Assembly (NCBI GenBank): GCA_001586965.3
Contig: LUCW03000323.1
Span: 40,001 to 67,500, forward strand
DNA: 27,500 bases
Direction of reading: 5' to 3'
From: Sphaeroforma sirkka
Taxonomy: Eukaryota > Opisthokonta > Ichthyosporea > Ichthyophonida
This document shows, one piece after another, positions 1 to 14,887 of this stretch (position 1 is its first letter; every line of letters starts with the position of its first letter). The notes under the pieces are model-generated. The model was not told the DNA's origin and did not search any database. It was given only the letters and a program-made list of their open reading frames with translations. The position numbers and the translations under genes were made by a program.

Positions 1-135
1 GTATGTATGTATCCACGTATGTATGTATGTATGTGCTGTATGTATGTATGTATGTATGTATGTATGCATGTATGCATGTATGTATGTATCTACGTATGTA
101 TGTATGTATATATGTATATATATATATATGTATTG
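1..135. repeat. GTAT/ATGC tetranucleotide microsatellite
   Basis: The window opens inside an array of GTAT units with CATG and CACG variants, which grades into TA at about 110-130. It extends beyond the left edge. The 145-codon plus-strand frame that starts here is driven by the repeat (Met-Tyr-Val-Cys periodicity), not by a gene. Confidence 0.9.
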
Positions 136-184
136 ATACTCAGTTCTGATTTTGCGCAAACCGTTCACCAAAGATTCATACTTG

Positions 185-218
<34 letters not shown>

Positions 219-219
219 T
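185..219. repeat. TA microsatellite
   Basis: Uninterrupted TA dinucleotides, about 17 units, between unrelated sequence on both sides. Confidence 0.9.
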
Positions 220-297
220 GTTGTAAGGTCACATCTCGAAGTTATACTTCTTCATATCAGCTCATATTCGTTCGAAAATAAAATCACTCGCCTCAGA

Positions 298-441
298 GGA
301 CCCCCAGCATCTCCAAGAAGTCCGATGGATCTACGCCTTCGGTACTACACCCGTCTACAAATACCCGCCTCTCGCGTCGAACTGCCTGTGTTCGTTACGG
401 AAGAACTCGAAGAGTATCGTAAAGGCTTCATCATCGCCAGG
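298..441 (+). CDS. Exon-like stretch of unknown function (tentative)
   Basis: After a pyrimidine-rich tract ending actcgcctcag (to 297) there is an open frame with the balanced composition of real protein. It includes PMDLRLRYYTRLQIPASR and then VELPVFVTEELEEYRKGFII, and ends at a GCCAG/gtgatg donor-like site after 441. If real it is an internal exon of a plus-strand gene whose other exons lie to the left of the window or have been missed in 442-1875. The minus strand of the same stretch is also open (EAFTILFEFFRNEHRQF), and a second plus frame reads RWIYAFGTTPVYKYPP, so both frame and strand are uncertain. No family was recognised. Confidence 0.3.
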
Positions 442-1875
442 TGATGGAAGAGTACTCAGTTCGCCCACCACGTGGCGTCTATTTGCACTTGTACATATAT
501 ATAGACGTGGGAATAGATTAAAATTAATAATAAAGAACTTAGATTTATTAATTATTACCGAGACTCTCCATGGGTTGCTACCACCATGGAGGCATACTAA
601 TATCGAAGTGCTCATTGATTGGCAGAGAATAACATTTGACTGTTCACATCTCGTCGGCTCAGTTTGATCTAAATAACACATACATAGTCATTTGTTTGAT
701 GCCGACTCCACATTTTGTAATTTAGCCCCCTAAAATTTTCAGATTAATGGATGTTTCCAACATAAGCCAAGCTAAAGAGATCAATCACATAGGGGGTCCC
801 TTGCGGCAATATGGGCGACAGTCGTTGCCGCTAGTATACGTCTGCGAGTAGGCCCAAATACCTAGCGCTATCTAAAGCTGACGAATCCAATCGCGAGTCA
901 CGAATGGTACTGTTTTAAAATCTTGAACGCACGCATTACAATTCTTCATTCGCCCTGAGAATCAGCAGGCCACATATTATTTCATCACAATCAGTATCAT
1001 GCTATATCCGAGGCGATTTGTTCGCACCAACTAATCAAGTTGATCGATCATACGTCCGGCGAACGCGTACTCCATTCGACTCTTCATCTGCTAGCTAGCT
1101 GGTCCGATTAGAGTTTGCGCTGAAGCTTTCCTATAATGGGCCGCAAGGCGGTATAGCTATAACCAGAGATTGTCCTGCGACTCTATAGACAATGTCTGCC
1201 TCTTCAGTATTCGATCTCTACTGTAGTGACCATTTGTCAGCGACAGCTACGCTGCACTTGCTTTCTCGCCATAACATATATCGTTGCAACAGCAATATCT
1301 TCGAAATCAACTGACCTAACCATTAAGTCCAGCTTCCGAACAGGCGGTGCCATTCTGTCAGAGATTTGATGATCAAGCTTTAAGTAGAGGAGTGTATTTC
1401 CTCATCGCCTAATGCGACACTGTGGTCGGGTGCGATACGATATCTTCCTCAGCGTATTTAGCAGCCAAACGGTCAATACATACCACTGATTTGATATACA
1501 AACTATTTCTCGCTCTATTAATATGTCGTTCCTATATTAAGCGCAGTCTTAACAAAACACAGCCAATCCATAAAGTCTTGCTGCTGGAAGACACCGCCGC
1601 ATCTCGCCGACATGTTCGTTGATCGACATTCGCAGTTTCCTAATAACATAATTTCACCTGACCAGTTTCCTTTTAGGCTCGCGACGCAGCCTTTCAATTC
1701 CATATTTTCAACTCTCATATCAGACGGTGCTCTCACGACCGTCTGCCCATGTCGCGCTATCACTTTCCTTCGTGCCAGCCTGGCTGCCGTTCATATCAGC
1801 AGTATCCCTCTTACCAAAAAGACTTGGCCACATCATTCCCACCCTACACTCAGTCACTCTGTTCATTTTTGAGCT
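442..1875. other. Intergenic or intronic sequence without a recognisable feature
   Basis: Mixed-composition DNA downstream of the REP stop codon. The open frames (up to 86 codons) overlap one another on both strands and show no family motif or convincing splice-bounded exon. I found no clear AATAAA-type signal close after the REP stop. Confidence 0.5.
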
Positions 1876-7972
<6,097 letters not shown>

Positions 7973-8141
7973 GAATTGTGGCGATATCTAAATTAATATC
8001 CATCTATTTATCGTTTGTTTGTCCATGTATTGACTGCTGCTGTCTGTCATGTGAAGTTTTAGATGCCGGTAAGTATAATCTGGGGACTTGGACTTGGGTC
8101 ATTGACTCATTGCATGTGCACGGGAGCTTCGCCATTTTACA

Positions 8142-8173
8142 TACATATTTACATATGTATATGTAAATATGTA
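8142..8173. repeat. Inverted repeat, 14-bp arms
   Basis: Arm 8142-8155 and its perfect reverse complement at 8160-8173 surround a 4-nt centre (TGTA). All bases except two G:C pairs per arm are A or T. It lies about 170 bp upstream of the REP start codon. It could form a hairpin, or be a binding site, or simply reflect the local ATGT/ACAT bias. Confidence 0.6.
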
Positions 8174-8402
8174 CTGTATGTACTACATATAGTTTAGTTT
8201 AATTTTTTTTTCCCGCACTCACTGAGTCCCAGGCAGTAGTCTTCAGTTGGAGGCAACTTTAAGCTTAAGACTTAATGATTTAAAAAAAAAAAGTGTCACT
8301 CTTATTCTAAATAGCCGCAAGAGTAAGCGAACGGTCGACATTTTAAGCGCCACGGATATGGAGTCAGAACCCAAAATCAGACAAGTGGTTACAGTCTTTT
8401 TT

Positions 8403-8432
8403 AAAAACAAAAACAAAAATAAAAACAAAAAT
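8403..8432. repeat. AAAAAC/AAAAAT hexamer run
   Basis: Five units of AAAAAC or AAAAAT in a row. They encode Lys-Asn repeats in one frame and Phe-Leu in the opposite strand. There is no sign of a gene. Confidence 0.8.
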
Positions 8433-9096
8433 ACCAGTTCGTAGCCTCCTAAAAAGAACCAGTTTGTCGTCTTTTATATTTAAAAAATAATAATTTTCAA
8501 AATCACCAGCATAGGTACAAAACTAATTTCTATATCTCTGAAAATCTGAAATCTTGTCTTCTCAAGTTCTCACTTCTTGTGTTGACTTATATGAATGATG
8601 ACTAGTCATAGTGTCGAGTGTCGATTCTTGCCTCCACTAATCAACTTGTGTCAAGCACTCAAGCGTCAAGCTTGGCCTTGTTTATTGTGTGGTATTGGTA
8701 ACTGGTAACTGTGGCTCTTCTTGCTGAGTCACTTGGAGACTTAAAGTTCAGTGGACGATGAGTATGAACATTTGTTTTTTAAAAAAAGTATGAAACTGTG
8801 AGCCTAGCTACTCCATGAAACTTTAAGAGAGTAGATTTCAATCATTTCGTCGATATAATTGAACAAATTTCAAACTGGTAACCTGACTAGATATCTAAAT
8901 GGCACGATTTTAAAAGAACAGAAATAGTTTTTACAAAAGGGACAGAGGTATGCACTCACAGTCTCACAACTCACAACTCACAAGTAATAGGCTCACAAGT
9001 TCACAAATCACTAGTCATAAGTCACAGACCACAGCCCACAGGTAACACAGTGACAGCACTGCAGCCGTCATTTCGATTTGTTTCCATAAATCACTG

Positions 9097-9150
9097 GCTC
9101 GGGGCCGGCGCGCGGAGGCCCAGGGCCCAGGGCTCGGCCTGGGGCTTTGA
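9097..9150. promoter_or_regulatory. GC-rich patch, possible promoter element
   Basis: A short, strongly GC-rich block with GGGGCCGGCGCGCGGAGG and two overlapping CCCAGGG words, in otherwise AT-leaning DNA. It sits about 200 bp upstream of the tentative SelK start at 9352 and 1.1 kb upstream of the REP start. A promoter role is inferred only from composition and position. Confidence 0.3.
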
Positions 9151-9351
9151 TCTGTGGTCTGTGTGTTTATCTCAATTTTCGTACGAGAAAGTGCCGCAGT
9201 TGCGTTTGTTCATTTAAAAACAAAAAAAAAAAACAAGAAACGAAAAAAAAAATCTGTGCGTAGACAGTAGACACTAGACACTCTGTCAGGATATTTTGTA
9301 CCCAGCGCACAAGAGCATACCTTTCAGTTTTACACTCGCATACATACTGTT

Positions 9352-9976
9352 ATGGTCCAAGCTAGGCGTAAAGGTATGTGAGCGACATATGTGAGTTGCT
9401 CGTACAGTTGCTTGTGCAGCTATTATATCGATGTCCAGGGTCTCTGTGGAACTTTTTTCACTTGTATTTGTTTTCATGCGGTTGAAGTTCTTCTGCTTGA
9501 TCTCATTGTTTTCGCATATTCGCTCGAGTGTTCTACGACTCGTGCTGATATTATAGGAATGACCAAAAAGTACAACCACGCGTGCACATCTTTATGTATA
9601 AGTCTTTGAATGTATATTTTGCTTAGTGTGTATTCGGATTAGTATATCCTCGTATGTCCCAGTTTATTTCGGGAAATATACTAGGCGTATTCTGGGCGCG
9701 GAATCGGTTTCACATCCATATATTCTAGAATTGTAGAGACAATCCTTCATATTACATTGTCACCGATCAGTAAACTATATGTTATTTTGACCTGTTCTGT
9801 CTATAGCGATATACATACGCACATGTATTCTATACAAACGTACAATTACGATTACATATTCATGAATGTAAATGTACATTTATTGTACCTATTATTTACG
9901 TTTACGCGGGCACATATATTTATCGAAATAAGTCATGTGCATCTATGTGCCCATAAATATTTGAACACAAACACTC

Positions 9977-10024
<48 letters not shown>

Positions 10025-10063
10025 CACACAAACACGCACACACACACACACGCACACACACAT

Positions 10064-10107
<44 letters not shown>

Positions 10108-10126
10108 ATATATATATACATGTATC

Positions 10127-10157
<31 letters not shown>

Positions 10158-10252
10158 TATATTCACACACACGCATACATATATGTAATATATATAGTAT
10201 ATATCGTTATATATATATGCACATCACGCACAACAATAATCATCATCATATA

Positions 10253-10299
<47 letters not shown>

Positions 10300-12803
10300 T
10301 TATCTCTATACGTTTTCGTTTTATATATTTATATATATCTCATGCGTATATATATAAATATATATACTATAATAATATATATATATAAATATATATATAT
10401 ATAATATATATCAATATATATATATATGTTCTGTTTTTATTGATATACGGGACGAATATATATGTATGTGTGCATTTATAATATATATACCCACAGACAT
10501 ACATACGTACATACATACATACGTACATACATACATACGTATGCATACATGCATACATACGTACATACATACGTACATACATGCGTACATTACGTACGTA
10601 CGTTACATACGTACGTACGTATGCACATGCACTTCACACGCACACGCGCACGCACACACACACACACACACGCGCTCACTCACTCACTCACACACACGTC
10701 GTCACACGAACACGCACATGCGTGCGTACACATATTGTACACACGTTTGTACACACGTACGTAAACTCATACATACACATACATGTAAACATATATACAT
10801 ATATATTAACGTACATATCACATCATACGCGCGCATATATATATATATATATAATATACATATATATTTATATATATATATATACGTATATATATGTATA
10901 TCCTTTATGTGTATATTTATATGTATATTTATATGTATACATGTATATTTTCATGTATACATGTATGTATATATTAGACATGTATACATATATTTATATC
11001 TGCTTATATATTTATTCAAATTTACTGTTGTAATAAATTGTATATATATACATCTATATATGTATCTATATATGTATATATGTAGATATGTACATATGTA
11101 GATATATATATATAGATGCATGTAAGTATATATATATATATATATATATATTATGTTTATTTATATTTGCTTATATAGTTATGTATTCGTACTGATGTCA
11201 TGGATCTGCAGGAAGGTTAAAAGTGCTCAGTATTTTCTCACATAGTAAATTTCCTCCAAATATCTCCGCACCTGAAACGATTCAAACGATTCATTAAGCG
11301 AATTAGAGTTCACGGCTGACCAAATCTATCATGTTGTTGCTATTGGTGTCTTGTGTACAAATGTTCTCAATAGTTTTATTCAAACGAATTTTTAACATTT
11401 GTCGCAACTGAAATTCCTATCTATATGTTGTCGATTATACCATGTATCGTGGTATACATACCGCACTTATATCCCTACTGACGATCGAAGCTGCAATCAC
11501 CTTTTCCGAATATGCTTGGCAACTATAATTCTGCTCACGGATATTCGAGATGCATGTCCGATATAATCCTATGCCGCATTCAGCTTATCTGTCACCCATT
11601 TTATTCTGGCTGTGTCCCCATAGTCACCTGTTCTCCTACAATCGTTGACTATCTCTTACTATTGAACCAGCATTTGATCGCTCATTGATGCATAGGTACT
11701 ATTGACTGGTAGTTTACCCGCAACGATATGTTTATTGCGGTTTGTAGGGGCTTGTATCATCCTTGCAACGGAGTTCAACCTCTGATTCTCTCCCATTTTC
11801 CCACGTAGGCCCTCAGGCCTTGAAGTATAGCGTGACCGAATCAAAGTTCTGGACAGCTCTATTTTGGGGTATCTTGAACTTCTTATCGCAACTCTTTCAG
11901 ACGTTCCTTGCACCTCTTTCTGGTATAATTGGGTCAACTGGGCCTGACCGACCTTCGTCGCGCAGAGGGGGCGGCGGTGGCGGTTGGGGCGGCAATGGCG
12001 GCAACGGAAAGGGCGGACCAGGCATGCGCAATGCGAATATACACGGCGTTCAAGGTATCTATCTATATGCACATTTAACACGTATTCATGTATTGTTGAT
12101 GTATAGTATAGTATACATGCGTGTATCCATTGGACTGTGCATCCATATATTCAGCACAATGTAAAAATATACGGTATTCAGGTATTGCCATGCATGTATT
12201 GCTGTTTAGTTGATGTACCGTATATATTTGTATATTCATTGTACTCTGCATCTATATATAACGTTAGTTTTCAGATTGAAATTAATGTATCAGTATGTGT
12301 TTTTCTGCTTTCCTGAGAAGTACGATGTGTAGGTATTGCCACGCACGTGTTCCGTCACTTTCGTAGTCCCTGTGCTCAACGGCATTCTGAGTTATAGACG
12401 TATAGGCTGGCTTCTCATTGTATTGCATCTGAGGAGGCTTTAGCGTGTACATCGCATATGACAGTGTGTAGGAGTGACTGCTGGGCTTAGTTTACGTACA
12501 TGCTTCTATGTATTTTGAGCTCTGGTCGTCGTGGTATATTCAGAACGTTTTTTGACATGCGTATAAGTACACTTTATACTACCACTGTGTTCATTTTAGA
12601 TAAGGCAGAATAATTTATATATATTTGTATCAGGTTATTGCCGTATAGATATGCATCAGTTTCAACTCTTCTAAAACCCCTGATCGTTTCGTAAACGATG
12701 TGTTCAGTGCCACGCTGTCCGTGTGTATATCGACTGACAACTGACTATCTTTCTCATTGCAGGCAAAACGCACAAGGCACCGCCAGCCGGCGGGTGAGGT
12801 TAA
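9352..12803 (+). CDS. SELENOK: Selenoprotein K (SelK/SelG family) with in-frame UGA selenocysteine codon
   Basis: SelK is a small single-pass ER membrane selenoprotein linked in animals to ER-associated degradation and protein palmitoylation. Firm exons: 11809-12054 and 12763-12803. Tentative first exon: 9352-9373 (MVQARRK). Seen in exon 2: [20 protein letters not shown], matching the family FFWGI..F...FF.TL membrane segment, then a basic turn ([14 protein letters not shown]) and a Gly-rich tail. Exon 3 reads [13 protein letters not shown] (12795-12797), Gly, TAA (12801-12803), which is the animal SelK ending (PPMAGGUGR) less its last Arg. Both introns are GT..AG and phase 1. The full product would be about 102 aa; human SelK is 94. 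Exon 1 rests only on phase and a good donor (AAAG/gtatgt). It lacks the usual N-terminal YIS motif, so the true exon 1 may lie elsewhere in 9.3-11.8 kb. No SECIS element could be assigned. Confidence 0.85.
9979..11155. repeat. Compound TA/CA/ACATACGT microsatellite tract
   Basis: About 1.2 kb of simple sequence: TA blocks (9979-10020, 10067-10104, 10138-10162, 10256-10294), CA/CG blocks (10023-10065, 10636-10700), an ACAT/ACGT-based block (10497-10625), and TA/GTATATAT mixtures out to 11155. Nearly every step alternates purine and pyrimidine. If the tentative SelK exon 1 is right, the tract lies in SelK intron 1 (9374-11808, 2435 bp). All long open frames over it are repeat artefacts. Confidence 0.92.
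12795..12797 (+). other. UGA codon predicted to encode selenocysteine
   Basis: The UGA lies between GGC-GGG and GGT-TAA in the last SelK exon, giving AGG-U-G-stop. The flanking residues match the conserved SelK C terminus (AGGUGR in vertebrates), so UGA as Sec is much more likely than UGA as a plain stop. The sense-to-stop gap after it is a single Gly codon. Confidence 0.82.
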
Positions 12804-13043
12804 TGCCGGCTCATACGTAATGTCACAGTAGGGTGCCACACCTGCTTTTCCTCGAACCGTTTGCAAACTAATATGAAAGCACGCTCGGTCAGTCCAATTC
12901 TAGTGCTGTAGTGGTCAGACGAGGTGTGATCGGGACGAAGAAGGATAAGTGTAGGCGCTCCTAATGAGCAGGCTTAAAACTTTTAACATATAATATAATT
13001 GCGGTTTATAGAATAGTTCATACGCATATACGGAAGTACGGTA

Positions 13044-13301
13044 TCAGACTACCGGTTTACGATTCTTCTTCGGAGCCAAAGGCTTTTTGATAGTCCTTCG
13101 CCACTCATTGCTCTTGTACGAGCTTGTGTGGTGATTGCGCTGACACTTGTGCTTTGCTGCTGCTGAGGATTTCACTATGAAGGTTCGGTGGATAAAGGCT
13201 ACACTAATGCCGTGTGGTTCTACCTTACCCTGACACAAAACCGGTTGCTCGATGCTCGTGCGTCCTTTACTCAAATCAATAAATTTCGGTTTAACAATCA
13301 C
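13044..13301 (-). CDS. Unidentified basic open frame, weakly like ribosomal protein eL29 (tentative)
   Basis: An 85-codon frame ends in TGA at 13046-13044. It has no ATG: a stop codon directly precedes the GTG at 13301, so if real it is a terminal exon, perhaps starting after the cag at about 13231. The C-terminal half is strongly basic: AKHKCQRNHHTSSYKSNEWR, then RTIKKPLAPKKNRKPVV. Spacing from Asn-His to Ile-Lys-Lys-Pro (16th to 19th residue) equals that of eL29 (KNHT...HRNGIKKP), but the eL29 core HNQ..K.HRNG is not kept. It could be a diverged exon, a decayed pseudogene copy, or chance. A minus-strand ATGGCGA/gtaag at about 14305 is a conceivable first exon, but nothing links the two. Confidence 0.25.
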   Translation of the reverse strand: MIVKPKFIDLSKGRTSIEQPVLCQGKVEPHGISVAFIHRTFIVKSSAAAKHKCQRNHHTSSYKSNEWRRTIKKPLAPKKNRKPVV

Positions 13302-13777
13302 TCATCTTCAGTCATGGCATTTGCAGTACCAGGTTTGGTTATGACACACTAGACCAGATGTTCGCACAGTCGAATCTCCGCATTCCGCTGCGCTACATCA
13401 GCATGAGCTTGCATTGAAAGCCTTTCTATTGTCTCATTTGGGTCAAGCGTGTTTGACGTGGGTGTAGACGACAAATATGACAATCTCATAACCGTTACGA
13501 GTTACGAGCTTTATGACAGACGTATACCATATGCTTAGGTCCATACCAATATGCATTGTCGCTTAACGAACCCTTTAACCGGGAAGCAAACGTGGTTATC
13601 GCCATACGAATCCGTGATATTTTACATGAGGTGTGATATATACCGGCGTCTGGTATCACACGGACAAACTATTCAATTTAATACCATGTACCTTGATTGA
13701 TACCAAAGTATAATATTGCGTATCGAATTCTCCCACTGGGTGTGTTTGCAGTTTCAAACATTAGATAGGAAATCTTA

Positions 13778-14061
13778 GGCTATGGTCTAAAGCAGTTTCA
13801 ACTAGAGGCTGGACAAGTCATCGAAAGACACACACGTGTAGCTGCGATACAAATACTAATACGTCAAACAAGACGGGCCATGATCTATACCAAAATTAGC
13901 AGTAGACTCGCACTTTGTGTTTAAACATGCCATCGAAGGACGCATGAGTTATCGCGATACATATACAAATACATTAAAAAAGACTGACTATGATCTATAC
14001 AAAGGGTTGTTCGCACCAGACTCAAATTTAAGTTGAAACATGCAATTGAAGGACACGTGCT

Positions 14062-14111
<50 letters not shown>

Positions 14112-14303
14112 AATAAAACATAGGCTATGTCCTGTACAAGGATTGTTCATACCATACTCACACATCTGTTGAACATGTCATCAAAAGGACACGCGTGTTA
14201 TCACTACATATTCACAGTCTATGATGTAGAAGGATTGTTCGTACCAGACTCGTATGTATGTTGAAACAAGCCATCGAATGCCTTACACACTACGCTTACT
14301 CGC
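13778..14303. repeat. Diverged tandem array, about five units of roughly 90-135 bp
   Basis: Units begin near 13778, 13876, 13985, 14122 and 14214. Each has, in order, a version of CTATGATCTATACAAAG, then TTGTTCGTACCAGACTC, then GTTGAAACATGCCATCGAAG, GACACGCGTG, and (units 1-4) an AT-rich end such as GATACATATACAAATAC. The third unit carries a 42-bp TA block (14065-14106) where its neighbours have that AT-rich segment. Copies are diverged, so the array is old. No coding frame runs through it. Confidence 0.7.
14065..14106. repeat. TA microsatellite inside a tandem repeat unit
   Basis: About 20 TA units replace the short AT-rich segment found at the same place in neighbouring copies of the 13778-14303 array. 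Confidence 0.85.
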
Positions 14304-14887
14304 CATGTCTGAATAAACGACAAAATTAAAGACCAGGGTACCGGCTTGTTACTTTATGCTGAACGTTTACCTCTACGTTCACGGTAGAGGAGTTACTATC
14401 TAAAATTCGGAAACACCTCACATTTAAGGCTGCACCTTTGTACTTCGCGTATAGCGTGTGGAAGGCGATGATACTTGGTACGCCACAGTGCTACACTCAA
14501 ATACGTAGTCATAGGTGCCGGTGTTTCCATGTGTGTCTAATATTGTGGGGTGCTAATATCCGGTGTTTGCTGCCTGCCTGTCTATCGCAACACTCTCGGC
14601 GCTGACCATGTGGGTTCGCGCACACAGCACCCGGATCTAAACACTGGTGTCATCCGAGGCACACCCCACTCAGAGGTGTGGTTTAGTGCGGACAGTATGC
14701 ATCGCTTCTCCAGCCTGCAAGTTAGGACTGTGCTCCTGTTTTCTTACTAGTGTTTCACCTGAACGGCGCGCCTTTACCTATAACTTTTGTATCACGAGGA
14801 GCCTTCGTGTTGGCTATACCACCGTATGCATATGTTAGCATAAATATATATATATAGGATGACTGATTGCTGCTTGCCCCCACAGAT

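Larger units (their letters stand above)
7973..9351. other. Intergenic spacer upstream of REP, probably shared with SelK
   Basis: No supported coding sequence. It contains a 14-bp-arm inverted repeat (8142-8173), an A-rich run 8403-8432 made of AAAAAC/AAAAAT units, a stretch at 8949-9060 with recurring TCACAA and CACAAG words, a GC-rich patch at about 9097-9150, and A-rich runs at 9216-9251. REP reads leftward from 7972 and the candidate first exon of SelK reads rightward from 9352, so this would hold both promoters. Confidence 0.6.
12804..14887. other. Intergenic region between convergent SelK and TMEM87
   Basis: The 3' flank of SelK from the left and of TMEM87 from the right. It contains an unidentified basic frame on the minus strand (13044-13301) and a diverged tandem array (13778-14303) with a TA block. 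Nothing else is supported; the plus-strand frames at 14550-14838 show no family features. Confidence 0.55.

Noticed and set aside
8063-8068. ATGCCG followed by a perfect gtaagt donor as first exon of SelK
   Set aside because: It ends in phase 0, but SelK exon 2 needs one leftover nucleotide, and it would need a further unseen exon.
10367-11101. Open frames up to 211 codons over the ACAT/CA/TA tract
   Set aside because: They show pure tetranucleotide and dinucleotide periodicity with no protein family features.
12868-12925. ATGA at about 12871 with AGCAC/GTGCT pairing as a SECIS element
   Set aside because: The stem is only 5 bp with a 20-nt loop, and no GA follows directly on the 3' strand, so the SECIS core is not met.
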